In this document: positions 7,527 through 15,790 of the stretch, piece after piece | Position numbering within the stretch: the stretch's first letter is position 1 | Layout of the letters: each line of letters begins with the position of its first letter | DNA from: Deltaproteobacteria bacterium | GTDB taxonomy: Bacteria; Desulfobacterota; Desulfobulbia; Desulfobulbales; Desulfurivibrionaceae | DNA: 38,925 nucleotides | Assembly: GCA_021802775.1 (NCBI GenBank) | Contig: JAJZRJ010000022.1 | Span: 1-38,925 of the forward strand | Direction of reading: 5' to 3' | The notes under the pieces: model-generated | What the model was told of the DNA's origin: nothing | Databases searched by the model: none | The model's input: only the letters and a program-made list of their open reading frames with translations | Program-made: the position numbers and the translations under genes

Positions 7527-7752
7527 CCACGAACACCACGGAGAAATGGCCACGGAGGCCATGAAGAAATGGCCACGAAACCCACGAAAGACACGAAAAA
7601 GGGATGGAGAGAGAGAAGGGACGGCGCGAGGTTTCGAGCGTCTACCGTGTGGTAACTATATGATTTTCTGTTATTTTCTTGTAACAACTTTCGTGTTGTT
7701 TCGCGGGTTTCGTGGCAAAGACAATTCGTGGCCAAAGAGATTTCGTGGCCAA
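7527..7752. repeat. Inverted word-repeat spacer between nifE and nifN
   Basis: The spacer is built from variants of the word CCACGAAA. A 29-nt arm at 7571-7599 is matched in reverse complement at 7688-7716 with a few mismatches, and further copies of the word flank both arms (GCCACGAA near 7529, TTTCGTGGCC at 7741-7750). The 88-nt centre between the arms has no coding signal. It looks like a mobile palindromic spacer. It ends just before the ribosome site of nifN. Confidence 0.75.
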
Positions 7753-7769
7753 TCAAAAGGGATCGAATC

Positions 7770-9131
7770 ATGGGCAAGAAGCTGCCGAACTATATCTCCA
7801 CCACCAATGCCTGCAAGCTCTGCCGGCCGCTGGGGGCGTGCTTGGCCTTCCGCGGGGTCGAGGGGGCGGTGCCCTTTCTCCACGGCTCCCAGGGCTGCGC
7901 CACCTACATGCGGCGCTACATCATCAGCCATTTCAACGAACCCATCGATATCGCCTCCTCCTCCCTGGGGGAGAAGAATGCGATCTATGGCGGCGGCGCC
8001 AATCTGAAGCAGGGGCTCAAGAACGTCACTGCCAAGTATGGGCCGCGGCTGATCGGCATTGCCACCACCTGCCTCACCGAGACCATTGGCGACGACGTGG
8101 CCACGATCCTCCGCGAATATGGCCGGGAGTTCGGCCCCGAGGGCGACCTGCCCCTGATGGTGCGGGTTGCCACCCCCAGCTATTCCGGCACCCACATGGA
8201 GGGCTTCCACGGCGCGGTGCGCGCCCTGGTGGAGCAGCTCGCCGAGGGCGGCGAGTCGAACGGGGTCGTGAACCTGCTGCCCGGCTTTGTCTCGGCCGCC
8301 GATCTCCGCTACCTCAAGGAGGTGCTGGCGGATTTCGGCCTCGCCGCCACCGTGCTGCCTGATTTTTCCGACACCCTGGACGGCCCGGCCCTGGCCGACT
8401 ATCCGCTGATCCCGGCGGGCGGCACCCCTGTCGCGGGTATTCGCGCCATGGGCAAGAGCCGGGCCACCATCGAGTTCGGCCGCACCCTGGGCGAAGAGGA
8501 GGGCGGCGGGTCGCTGCTGGCCGAACGCTTCGGGGTGCCGCTTTCCCGCCTCGGTCTGCCCATCGGCCTCTGCGAGAGCGACGCCTTTTTTGCCAAACTT
8601 TCGGCATTGGCCGGCCGGCCGGTCCCGGCACCCCATGCCGCCGCCCGCGGCCGCCTCCTCGATAGCCTGGTGGATAGCCACAAATACGTCTCCGGCAAGA
8701 AGGCGGTGGTCTATGGCGAGGAGGATCTGGTGGTGGGGCTGACCGGTTTTCTGGCCGAGATCGGGGTTACGCCGGTGCTCTGCGCCTCGGGCGGCAAGAG
8801 CGGCCGGCTCACCGAGGCGATCCGCGCGGTGCTCGGCGAACTGCCGGTGGCCATGCCGATGGTGCGCGAAGATGTGGATTTTCACGACATCGAGGAGGCG
8901 GCAACTGCCTTGCGTCCTGATTTCCTGATTGGCCATTCCAAGGGATACGCCATGGCGCGGCGGGCCGGCATCCCGCTCATCCGGGTCGGTTTCCCGATCC
9001 ACGACCGCATGGGCGGCCAGCGCATCCTCCACCTCGGCTACCACGGCGCCCAGCAGCTTTTCGATCTGGTGGTCAACACCCTGATCGCGAAAAAGCAGGA
9101 CGATTCGCCGGTGGGCTACAGCTACATGTGA
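7770..9131 (+). CDS. nifN: Nitrogenase cofactor scaffold protein NifN
   Basis: 453 residues from the ATG at 7770, which has AAAGGGA seven bases upstream; an in-frame start 14 codons earlier would run through the word-repeat spacer. It is the NifK-like partner of NifE. Motifs: TTNACKLCRPLGACLAFRG, then PFLHGSQGCATYMRRY, then TTCLTETIGDD, giving the three cluster Cys, and an ASSSLGEKNAIYGGG loop. The C-terminal half has the usual IRVGFPIHDRMGGQR segment. It lies between nifE and nifB and would be co-transcribed with both. Confidence 0.95.
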   Translation: MGKKLPNYISTTNACKLCRPLGACLAFRGVEGAVPFLHGSQGCATYMRRYIISHFNEPIDIASSSLGEKNAIYGGGANLKQGLKNVTAKYGPRLIGIATTCLTETIGDDVATILREYGREFGPEGDLPLMVRVATPSYSGTHMEGFHGAVRALVEQLAEGGESNGVVNLLPGFVSAADLRYLKEVLADFGLAATVLPDFSDTLDGPALADYPLIPAGGTPVAGIRAMGKSRATIEFGRTLGEEEGGGSLLAERFGVPLSRLGLPIGLCESDAFFAKLSALAGRPVPAPHAAARGRLLDSLVDSHKYVSGKKAVVYGEEDLVVGLTGFLAEIGVTPVLCASGGKSGRLTEAIRAVLGELPVAMPMVREDVDFHDIEEAATALRPDFLIGHSKGYAMARRAGIPLIRVGFPIHDRMGGQRILHLGYHGAQQLFDLVVNTLIAKKQDDSPVGYSYM

Positions 9132-9290
9132 GGTTGAAGGCTGAAGGCTGAAAACTGAAGGCCGGGCCGGCCGCAGATCGGAAGGCGGCATTCGTTGTCG
9201 CGATCGTGGTCGTAATCGAAATCGAAAACCCGATAGCACAACGATCACGATCACGACCACGACCACAAAAAATTCCAGGCAAGCACGAGA
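9132..9290. repeat. Word-repeat spacer between nifN and nifB
   Basis: Two motifs lie side by side. First comes GAAGGCTGAAGGCTGAAAACTGAAGGC at 9136-9162, a repeat of GAAGGCT-like words. Then an imperfect inverted repeat of ATCGTGGTCGTAATCG words (about 9197-9225) faces ACGATCACGATCACGACCACGACC (about 9240-9266). No gene is present. Confidence 0.6.
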
Positions 9291-9319
9291 ACAGAGTTGA
9301 AGGGCAAAGGAGGCCATCA

Positions 9320-10594
9320 ATGACCAGTCACCTCGATCTATCGAAGCACCCCTGTTTCAACCCGGCCGTGAAAGGGCAGTTCGGCCGGGTCCACCTGCCG
9401 GTGGCACCCAAGTGCAACATCAAGTGCAACTTCTGCAACCGCAAGTACGACTGCGCCAACGAATCAAGGCCCGGGGTGACCAGCTCCCTGCTCAGCCCCT
9501 CGCAGGCAGTGCTCTATCTGCGGCAGGTGCTGGCCAAGGAGCCGCGGATCACCGTGGCGGGCATCGCCGGTCCTGGCGACCCCTTTGCCAATCCGGAGGA
9601 GACCATGGAGACCCTGCGTCTCATCCGGCGGGAGTTTCCGGAGATGATCCTCTGTCTGGCCTCCAACGGTCTGGGTATCGGCCCTTACATTCCGGAACTG
9701 GCGACGCTTCCGGTTTCCCACGTGACCATCACCGTGAATGGCGTGGACCCGCAGGTGGTGGAACAGGTCTACAGTTGGGTGCGCGACGGCAACGTGGTCT
9801 ATCGCGGCCGGCAGGCGGCGGAATTGCTGCACTCGCGGCAGAAGGCCGCGGTGAGCGCGCTCAAGGCCCATGGCATCACGGTGAAGATCAACACCATCGT
9901 CGTCCCCGGGGTGAACGACCACCACGTGGAGGCGGTGGCGGCCAAAATGCAGGAACTGGGCGCCGACCTGCTCAACTGCATGGCCATGTTCCCCAACGTG
10001 GATACCCCCTTTGCCCACATCCCGGAGCCGAGCAAGCAGCGGATCGCCGAGATTCGCCAGGTGGCGGAAAAATATCTGCCGCAGATGCGCCATTGCACGC
10101 GCTGCCGGGCCGATGCCGTGGGGCTGCTCGGCGACGACAAGGCCGGCGAGTTCCGCGGCTGCCTCTCGGCCTGCGCCTCGACCCCGGCCCTGCCGCCGGA
10201 ACAGCGGCCCTATGTGGCAGTGGCCACCATGGAAGGGGTGCTGGTGAACCAGCATCTCGGCGAGGCGACCAGGTTCCAGATTTACGCGCCGGAAGGGGAG
10301 GGCTTTGCCCTCATCGAGGAGCGGCCGGCGCCCAAGGCCGGCAACGGCGGGTTGCAACGCTGGACCAGTGTCGGCCGGGTATTGAACGACTGCCGGGCTC
10401 TGCTGGTGAGCGCCCTGGGTGACTCCCCTCGCGAGGTGTTGGAGAAGTCCGGCATCCGGCCGGTGACCATGAGCGGTTTTATCGAGGATGGCCTCAAGGC
10501 AGTTTACCGCGGCGGCAACCTCGACGCCATGAAGGGGCGGCGCGTCCCCTGCACCAAGGGGGTCTGCTCCGGCAGCGGCGGCTGCAACGGCTGA
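9320..10594 (+). CDS. nifB: FeMo-cofactor core synthase NifB (radical SAM + NifX-like domain)
   Basis: 424 residues; AAAGGAGG lies six bases before the ATG. NifB fuses two [4Fe-4S] clusters with a carbide and a ninth sulfur into NifB-co. The radical-SAM motif Cys32-x3-Cys36-x2-Cys39 (KCNIKCNFC) is intact, preceded by RVHLPVAP, with GIAGPGDPFANPEET for SAM binding and NTIVVPGVNDHH further on. The extra cluster ligands are present (HCTRCRADAVG). From about residue 295 a NifX/NafY-like domain (YVAVATMEGVLVNQHLGEA) is fused, so no separate nifX is needed. The C-terminus ends in CTKGVCSGSGGC. Third gene of the nifENB operon. Compare the degenerate paralogue at 16737-17870. Confidence 0.95.
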   Translation: MTSHLDLSKHPCFNPAVKGQFGRVHLPVAPKCNIKCNFCNRKYDCANESRPGVTSSLLSPSQAVLYLRQVLAKEPRITVAGIAGPGDPFANPEETMETLRLIRREFPEMILCLASNGLGIGPYIPELATLPVSHVTITVNGVDPQVVEQVYSWVRDGNVVYRGRQAAELLHSRQKAAVSALKAHGITVKINTIVVPGVNDHHVEAVAAKMQELGADLLNCMAMFPNVDTPFAHIPEPSKQRIAEIRQVAEKYLPQMRHCTRCRADAVGLLGDDKAGEFRGCLSACASTPALPPEQRPYVAVATMEGVLVNQHLGEATRFQIYAPEGEGFALIEERPAPKAGNGGLQRWTSVGRVLNDCRALLVSALGDSPREVLEKSGIRPVTMSGFIEDGLKAVYRGGNLDAMKGRRVPCTKGVCSGSGGCNG

Positions 10595-10676
10595 TATTCA
10601 ATAAACCGGCTACGGCTGGGACCAGCTCGCCGCGGTGCGCACCTCTGCCTCAAGGAATGAGTCTGGCGAAAACCCC

Positions 10677-10710
10677 TTGCATGATCGTTATGTTTTTGAT
10701 AATATAACGA
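10677..10710 (+). promoter_or_regulatory. Sigma-70 promoter with overlapping ModE-type operator
   Basis: TTGCAT at 10677-10682 and TAATAT at 10700-10705 are 17 bp apart. Across them lies an inverted repeat, TCGTTAT (10685-10691) facing ATAACGA (10704-10710), very like the molybdate-repressor operator of other bacteria (CGTTATAT facing ATATAACG). A bound repressor would cover the promoter. Transcription should begin at about 10712, right at the modE start codon. Confidence 0.75.
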
Positions 10711-10712
10711 CC

Positions 10713-11135
10713 ATGCAAAAGCAGACCAAGAAGCAGGAAAGCACGGGAAAGGGGGCGCGCTGGCGCTGGCGTGGGCGGCTGTGGCTCGAGGGGCCGGAGG
10801 GCACCTTTTTGGGCTACGGCCGGGTGGTGTTGCTGGAGCGGATTCGGGAATACGGTTCCCTGGCCAGCGCGGCCCGCTCCATGGAGATGTCTTACAAGCA
10901 CGCCTGGGATCTGCTGGCCTCCATGACCCGCCAGGCCGGTTGCCCGTTGGTGGTTACGGTGCGCGGCGGCAAGGGCGGTGGCGGCGCGACCCTTACCCCG
11001 GCAGGGGAGAAGGCCATTGGTCTTTTCTGGAAGTACCATGATCGCTTCCAGCGGGAGCTGACATGGATGAGCGCCGAGTTGCAGAAGCTTTTCTGCGGCG
11101 AGGAAAAACCGAAAGCGAAAAGGGGAACATCATGA
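10713..11135 (+). CDS. modE: ModE-type DNA-binding regulator without molybdate domain
   Basis: 140 residues, ATG at 10713. The ModE N-terminal winged helix is clear at residues about 20-120: LWLEGPEGTFLGYGRVVLLERIREYGSLASAARSMEMSYKHAWDLL, with the helix-turn-helix in SLASAARSMEMSYKHAW, then GGKGGGGATLTPAG. The tandem Mop/TOBE domains that bind molybdate in full-length ModE are absent; the protein ends after the DNA-binding domain. It is first in the mod operon, and the presumed operator overlaps its promoter, so self-control is likely. No ribosome site precedes the ATG, and the predicted transcript begins at or next to it, so it may be leaderless. The stop overlaps the modA ATG. Confidence 0.8.
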   Translation: MQKQTKKQESTGKGARWRWRGRLWLEGPEGTFLGYGRVVLLERIREYGSLASAARSMEMSYKHAWDLLASMTRQAGCPLVVTVRGGKGGGGATLTPAGEKAIGLFWKYHDRFQRELTWMSAELQKLFCGEEKPKAKRGTS

Positions 11136-11908
11136 GGCGGAAATCTCTGGTTGGAAAAAGCTGTCTGCTCCTGCTGGTCACGGCCGTAGTTCTGTCCGCC
11201 ACCGCAGGCCGGGCCTGGGCGGAGACCGAATTGCTGGTCTCGGCCGCCGCCTCTCTCAGCGAGGCGTTCAAGGAGATCGGCCCCCGTTTTGCCGCGAAGA
11301 ATCCAGGCGTCAAGGTCAACTTCAACTTCGCCGCCTCGGGGCCGCTCCTGCAGCAGATCGCCCAAGGGGCGCCGGTGGACCTCTTTGCCGCCGCCGACCA
11401 GGAGACCATGGACCGCGCCGAAAAGGGCGGCCATCTCCGGCCCGGCAGCCGGATCAATTTCGTGGCCAACACCCTGGTGCTGGTGACCCCGCCAGGCCAG
11501 AGCCGGATCCGCGGCATTGCCGACCTGCGTTCGAACGCGGTGCAGCGCATCGCCCTCGGCAACCCCGACTCGGTGCCAGCCGGCCGTTACGCCAAGGAGG
11601 CGCTCGAAAAACAGGGGGTATGGCAGACCCTCGTCCCCAGGTACGTGATGGCCATCTCGGTGAAACAGGCCCTGGAGTACGTCCAGCGAGGCGAGGTGGA
11701 GGCGGGCTTTGTTTACGCTTCCGACGCGGTTGCCGCCAGGGAGCGGGTGCGGGTGGCGGCGGAGGTGGTGACCACCACTCCCATTGTCTATCCCGCCGCG
11801 GTGGTGGCAACGAGCCCCCATCCGCGGGAGGCCGCGGCCTTGCTCCGCTTCCTGCGCGAGCCCGAGGCGCAGGAGATCTTCCGCAAATACGGCTTCAAAC
11901 GGCCGTAA
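11132..11908 (+). CDS. modA: Molybdate-binding periplasmic protein ModA
   Basis: 258 residues; ATGA overlap with modE, and AGGGG lies upstream of the start. The signal peptide covers about residues 1-30 (basic MRRK, hydrophobic core, GRAWA cut before ETELL). The mature protein matches ModA: LLVSAAASLSEAFKEI with the oxyanion-binding Ser, FNFAASGPLLQQI with the second, then VDLFAAADQETMD, and the NPDSVPAGRYAKEAL and EAGFVYASDA segments. It captures molybdate for the ModBC permease and so supplies Mo to FeMo-cofactor. Confidence 0.95.
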   Translation: MRRKSLVGKSCLLLLVTAVVLSATAGRAWAETELLVSAAASLSEAFKEIGPRFAAKNPGVKVNFNFAASGPLLQQIAQGAPVDLFAAADQETMDRAEKGGHLRPGSRINFVANTLVLVTPPGQSRIRGIADLRSNAVQRIALGNPDSVPAGRYAKEALEKQGVWQTLVPRYVMAISVKQALEYVQRGEVEAGFVYASDAVAARERVRVAAEVVTTTPIVYPAAVVATSPHPREAAALLRFLREPEAQEIFRKYGFKRP

Positions 11909-11927
11909 CCACGGCCGGGAGGTAGGT

Positions 11928-12596
11928 ATGCCCAATCTCGCTCCCCTCTGGTTGACCCTCAAGGTGGCGGCCGCCGCCACTGCCCTTTCCCTGGGCCTGG
12001 CCGTGGCCTGTGCCTGGCTGGTGGCGCGCCGCCGCTTTCCTGGCCGCGAGTTGCTCGATGCCCTCTGTACCCTGCCGCTGGTGCTGCCGCCCACGGTGCT
12101 GGGCTATTACCTCATCGTGCTCTGGGGCCGCAACGGCTGGCTGGGCTCCTTTCTGCACGACCACCTCGGCCTCTCCCTGATGTTCACCTGGCAGGGCGCG
12201 GTGCTGGCCGCCAGCGTGGTCTCCTTTCCGCTCCTTTTCAAGTCGGCCCGGGCGGCCTTCGAGTCGGTGCCCCCCGAGTACGAACAGGCGGCCCGCATCC
12301 TGGGCGACCACGAAATGGCGCTCTTCTGGCGCATCACCCTGCCGCTCGCCGGCCGCGGGCTGCTCGCCGGGGTCATGCTCGCCTTTGCCCGGGCCATGGG
12401 CGACTTCGGCGCCACCCTGATGGTGGCCGGCAACATCGAGGGCCGGACCCAGACCGCGGCCATGGCGGTCTTCGATGCGGTGGCGGCCGGCAACTACCCG
12501 CTGGCCAACACCCTGGTGGCGATCATGTCGATCACCTGCGTGGCGATCCTGGTTGCCACCAATCTCCTCATGGCGCGGCGGGGGTACGGACGATGA
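11928..12596 (+). CDS. modB: Molybdate ABC transporter permease ModB
   Basis: 222 residues; GGGAGG precedes the ATG at 11928. Five hydrophobic segments are visible, with the permease EAA loop at SVPPEYEQAARILGDHEMALFWRITLPLAGRG. PLVLPPTVLGYYLIVLWG is typical of ModB. It forms the membrane channel for molybdate with ModC. The gene overlaps modC by 4 nt (ATGA) and follows modA after 19 nt. Confidence 0.95.
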   Translation: MPNLAPLWLTLKVAAAATALSLGLAVACAWLVARRRFPGRELLDALCTLPLVLPPTVLGYYLIVLWGRNGWLGSFLHDHLGLSLMFTWQGAVLAASVVSFPLLFKSARAAFESVPPEYEQAARILGDHEMALFWRITLPLAGRGLLAGVMLAFARAMGDFGATLMVAGNIEGRTQTAAMAVFDAVAAGNYPLANTLVAIMSITCVAILVATNLLMARRGYGR

Positions 12597-13360
12597 AGCT
12601 TGCGGTCGATATCCGCAAGACCCTGCGTTCGCGGGCGCGGGAGTTCCAGCTCCACGCCACCTTTGCCTCGGCCGACGACCTCACCGTGATCTTCGGCCCC
12701 TCGGGCTCGGGCAAGAGCCTCACCATCCAGAGCATCGCCGGACTCGTTGGTCCGGATTACGGCCGTATCGAGGTGGGTGATCAGCCGCTCTTCGACCACG
12801 CCACCGGGGTCAACCTGCCGGCGCGTCATCGCCGGGTGGGGTATCTCTTCCAGGATTACGCCCTTTTCCCGCATCTCACCGTGCGGGAAAACATCGCCTA
12901 TCCGCTCAAGAAGCCGTGGCAGTGGGGTATCCCCGCCGCCATCCGGGCCGAGGTGGAAGAGATCATGGCGACCTTCGAGATCGCCCCGCTGGCGGGCAAC
13001 CGCCCGCACGAACTGTCCGGCGGCCAGAAGCAGCGGGTCGCTTTAGCCCGGGCGCTGATCCGGAAACCCTCACTGCTCCTGCTGGATGAGCCTTTCTCCG
13101 CCCTGGACGCCACCCTGCGCCAGCGGATGCGGCTGGAACTGCTCGAACTGCGGGAGCGTTTTGGCGTGCCGCTGGTGGTCATCACCCACGATCCGGCCGA
13201 CGTGGAGGTCTTCGGCGATACCCTGGTGATTTTCGAGCAGGGCCGGGTGGCCGAGGTGAGCCGCAGGCCCGCGAATTCCGGCGGCTGGCGCCAGAAGGTG
13301 TGCCACCTCTCGCGCCGGAAGGAACAGTCCCGCTGCCGCGAAACGCCGGCTGCCGGCTGA
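12593..13360 (+). CDS. modC: Molybdate ABC transporter ATPase ModC, short form
   Basis: 255 residues. Walker A is GPSGSGKS (35-42), the Q-loop FQDYALFPHLTV, the signature LSGGQKQRVALARAL, Walker B LLLLDEPFSALD and the H-loop ITHDPADV, all intact. Full-length ModC usually has a C-terminal molybdate-binding TOBE/Mop domain and about 350 residues. Here the protein ends shortly after the H-loop region with a basic tail, so that regulatory domain is missing. It powers molybdate import. It overlaps modB and lies 34 nt before nifV. Confidence 0.92.
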   Translation: MKLAVDIRKTLRSRAREFQLHATFASADDLTVIFGPSGSGKSLTIQSIAGLVGPDYGRIEVGDQPLFDHATGVNLPARHRRVGYLFQDYALFPHLTVRENIAYPLKKPWQWGIPAAIRAEVEEIMATFEIAPLAGNRPHELSGGQKQRVALARALIRKPSLLLLDEPFSALDATLRQRMRLELLELRERFGVPLVVITHDPADVEVFGDTLVIFEQGRVAEVSRRPANSGGWRQKVCHLSRRKEQSRCRETPAAG

Positions 13361-13394
13361 ATCGACCACCACTGCCCAGTATCGGAGATTTGCC

Positions 13395-14504
13395 ATGGCC
13401 ATCATCGACAGCACCCTGCGCGAAGGGATTCAGACGGTGGGCGTCGCCTTTTCCCTGGCCGAGAAGGTGGCTGTTGCTGGCGAACTCGTCGCCATCGGCA
13501 TCGAGGAGATCGAGATCGGCATCGCCACTTCCCGTGAAGCGGAGCTGGCACCGCTGGTGGCGGCGATCCGCGCCGCCTGTGGCCGCAAGGCCCGCCTGGC
13601 CCTCTGGTCCCGCTGCAGGGCGGAGGATATCGCTTTTGCCGCCAGCCTCGACCTCGACGTGCTTTCCCTCTCCATCCCGGTCACCGACCGGCTGCTGATG
13701 AGCAAGATGGGCTGCTCCCGCCGCGAGGCGCTGGCTCTGGTCGAGCGCTCGGTGCGGCAGGCCGGAGAGGCTTTTGCCTGCGTCTCCCTCGGCCTTGAGG
13801 ACGCCACCCGGGCCGCGCCGGAGTTCCTCGACGCGGTGGTGGCCTGCGCCGCCAACGCGGGTGCGAGCCGGGTGCGGCTGGCCGATACGGTGGGCCTCGG
13901 CTCGCCCGGCAGCGTCGGCCGGCTGGTGGCGCGGGTGCGGGAAAAGAACGGCCTGGCCGTTGGTTTCCATGGGCATAACGATTTCGGCATGGCCACCGCC
14001 AACGCCATCGCCGCCCTGGAGGCCGGGGCGGGCTGGATCGACGCCACCGTGCTGGGCCTGGGCGAACGGGCCGGCAATGCCCGGCTGGAGGAGGTGGCGG
14101 CCTACCGGACCTTGCGGCAGGGGATGGGCAAGTACGATTTGATACGGCTGCGCGCCCTCTGCCACCGGGTGGCCAGGGCGGCCGGCCGGGAGGTGGCGCC
14201 GCAGCAGCCGGTGATCGGCGAGGCCATCTTTGCCTGCGAGACCGGGCTCCACCTGCTGGGGCTGCTCGACGATCCGGCCAGCTACGAGCCCTTTGCCCCG
14301 GCCATGGTGGGTGGTGAGCGCCGCCTCTATTTCGGGGCCAAGAGCGGCCGAAGGGCGGTGGAGCGCACCCTGGACGCCGCCGGGGTCAGGCTCTCCGCGC
14401 CCGCGCTGGAAAAGGTGGTCTGCTCCCTGCGCCGGCAGTCGGAGGAGGGTCCGCTGGCAGCCGCCGAGCTGCCCGACTTTGCCCGGCGGGTGGCCTCGTG
14501 GTGA
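13395..14504 (+). CDS. nifV: Homocitrate synthase NifV
   Basis: 369 residues; CGGAG precedes the ATG. It condenses acetyl-CoA and 2-oxoglutarate to homocitrate, the organic ligand of FeMo-cofactor. The TIM-barrel metal and substrate motifs are present: IIDSTLREGIQTVG at residues 3-16, RLADTVGLGSPGSV, and FHGHNDFGMATANAIAALEAGA with the metal-binding HGHND, then GLGERAGNARLEEV. The length is that of short NifV enzymes without a regulatory domain. It follows modC in the same direction, an arrangement linking molybdate uptake to cofactor synthesis, and converges on the amidotransferase gene 16 nt away with no visible terminator between. Confidence 0.92.
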   Translation: MAIIDSTLREGIQTVGVAFSLAEKVAVAGELVAIGIEEIEIGIATSREAELAPLVAAIRAACGRKARLALWSRCRAEDIAFAASLDLDVLSLSIPVTDRLLMSKMGCSRREALALVERSVRQAGEAFACVSLGLEDATRAAPEFLDAVVACAANAGASRVRLADTVGLGSPGSVGRLVARVREKNGLAVGFHGHNDFGMATANAIAALEAGAGWIDATVLGLGERAGNARLEEVAAYRTLRQGMGKYDLIRLRALCHRVARAAGREVAPQQPVIGEAIFACETGLHLLGLLDDPASYEPFAPAMVGGERRLYFGAKSGRRAVERTLDAAGVRLSAPALEKVVCSLRRQSEEGPLAAAELPDFARRVASW

Positions 14505-14520
14505 CGGGACGGCCGGGCCG

Positions 14521-15243
14521 CTAGGCAACCGCTCGCACCAGGGCGGCGAAGCGGGCGAGCAGCGAGGCGGCTGCCGGGCATGCCTGCGCGGTGGCCTGCA
14601 AAGCGGCAGGGTTCAGGCCCGCCGCTGCCAGTTGTTCGGCAGCGGCGGCAACCTCGGCCGCCATGATCTTCCGGGTGTATTCGGGGTGGAATTGCACGCC
14701 CCAGGCGCAGGTGCCCAGCCGGAAGGCATGGTGGGGTTCGAGGTCGTTCCGGGCCAGCGGCACCGCCTGGGGCGGCAGGGTGAGAACGCTCTGGCTGTGG
14801 AAGCAGTGGACGGGAAAAGAGGCGGGCAGGGCGGCAAAGAGCGGGTCGTGTTTCGCGGCAGGTAAGAGTTCGACGGCAACGGTGCCGATCTCAGGTCCGC
14901 ACGGGTGGTGGTCTACCCGGCCGCCCATGGCTGCGGCCAGCAGTTGATGACCGTAGCAGATCCCGAGCAGCGGGATGCGCTTCCGCACCACGGCCGGCAA
15001 CCATGCGGCCAGCGCCACACTCCACGGCAGGTTGTCGGTCACCATGGCGTGCGAGCCGGTGATTACGATACCGCCGCATTCGTCGGGGGGCGGCAGGGGT
15101 TCGCCCTCCGCTACCCGGATCAGGCGGAGATCCGATGCCGGCAGCCGAAGCCCTGCGCGCAACCAGTCCTCGAAATCGCCGAACCGCTCCCGCACCGGGG
15201 CCATGGCGCTGCCGGCCTTGAGGGTGGCGAGGGGCCGGCGCAT
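14521..15243 (-). CDS. Class I glutamine amidotransferase-like protein
   Basis: 240 residues from the ATG at 15243, whose A is also the last base of the preceding stop (TGATG); a GTG one codon earlier is possible. It is a GATase-1 domain on its own: GGIVITGSHAMVT, the nucleophile elbow GICYGHQL (Cys96), and the catalytic pair QFHPEY (His186, Glu188), all intact. Such stand-alone proteins resemble GMP synthase glutaminase subunits and hydrolyse glutamine or gamma-glutamyl compounds. It is the last gene of the nifHDK-side operon, translationally coupled to the HEPN-like gene. Its role in nitrogen fixation is unknown; a link to glutamine sensing is only a guess. A second such gene lies at 24804-25529. 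Confidence 0.8.
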   Translation of the reverse strand: MRRPLATLKAGSAMAPVRERFGDFEDWLRAGLRLPASDLRLIRVAEGEPLPPPDECGGIVITGSHAMVTDNLPWSVALAAWLPAVVRKRIPLLGICYGHQLLAAAMGGRVDHHPCGPEIGTVAVELLPAAKHDPLFAALPASFPVHCFHSQSVLTLPPQAVPLARNDLEPHHAFRLGTCAWGVQFHPEYTRKIMAAEVAAAAEQLAAAGLNPAALQATAQACPAAASLLARFAALVRAVA

Positions 15244-15653
15244 CACCGGACAATGCCTCCGACCTGGCTGGTCACGAAGTCGCGGACCTCGGCGGCGGTG
15301 GCCAGGATCTGCGCCAGCTCCGCCTCGCCGGGCGGGGTGCGGCGGTAGCCCTTCAGGTCGCAGATCTCCTGAAATCCGTCGAGGAAGAGAAGCCGTTCCT
15401 TGAACTCCGGCTCCAAGGAGAGGTGGCGCTCCACCGAGTGAATGAGGTCGCGCATGGTGTGGTTGTCGGCCAGATCGCCGTGGGCCATGAGCAGGGCCAT
15501 GAAGTATTTTTCAATGGCCATGGCCGCAAGATTGTAGAGGATCTCGGCGGTGAAGACCTCCCGCCGCCGGGCCGCGGCGCGTACCGCGGTGCCAAGGTAG
15601 TCGTCGCCCTCCTTGAAGAAGAGCCGCCAGTCTTCCAGTTGCACGAGCTGCAT
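15243..15653 (-). CDS. HEPN-like four-helix protein in the nif operon
   Basis: 136 residues, helical throughout. The stretch YNLAAMAIEKYFMALLMAHGDLADNHTMRDLIHSVE matches the HEPN pattern (an AEKalKAlll.G.....TH.l..L core), and LKGYRRTPP resembles the closing segment of that fold. The RNase motif R-x4-6-H of toxin-type HEPN proteins is not clearly present, so a nuclease role is not supported. It is coupled to the downstream amidotransferase gene by a TGATG overlap, and an AGGTGA site lies before the ATG. Function unknown; the position suggests an accessory role under nif control. Confidence 0.55.
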   Translation of the reverse strand: MQLVQLEDWRLFFKEGDDYLGTAVRAAARRREVFTAEILYNLAAMAIEKYFMALLMAHGDLADNHTMRDLIHSVERHLSLEPEFKERLLFLDGFQEICDLKGYRRTPPGEAELAQILATAAEVRDFVTSQVGGIVR

Positions 15654-15684
15654 AGGGGGTCACCTTTGGGAAAGGGGCCTTTCG

Positions 15685-15760
15685 GTGGACCAAGTGGACG
15701 ATGTGGACAGTGTGGACGGGGAGCCCAAGTCCACATCGTCCACACGGTCCACGCAGTCCA
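15685..15760. repeat. Word-repeat inverted spacer (GTGGACnnn)
   Basis: Four copies of GTGGACNNN in 9-bp register (15685 onward) face four or more copies of GTCCACNNN (to 15760). The result is a long imperfect palindrome between the HEPN-like and GNAT genes. No gene is present. Confidence 0.75.
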
Positions 15761-15790
15761 TTCGCAGGCAGCGGCTGCCTGCCGTTTTCC

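Noticed and set aside
6099-7562. Long minus-strand open frame opposite nifE
   Set aside because: His/Gly/Ala-rich antisense product of high-GC coding DNA; nifE on the plus strand is certain.
7671-9320. Long minus-strand open frame opposite nifN
   Set aside because: Antisense shadow of a certain gene, running through both repeat spacers.
13182-14528. Long minus-strand open frame opposite nifV
   Set aside because: Composition is that of an antisense frame; NifV motifs are intact on the plus strand.
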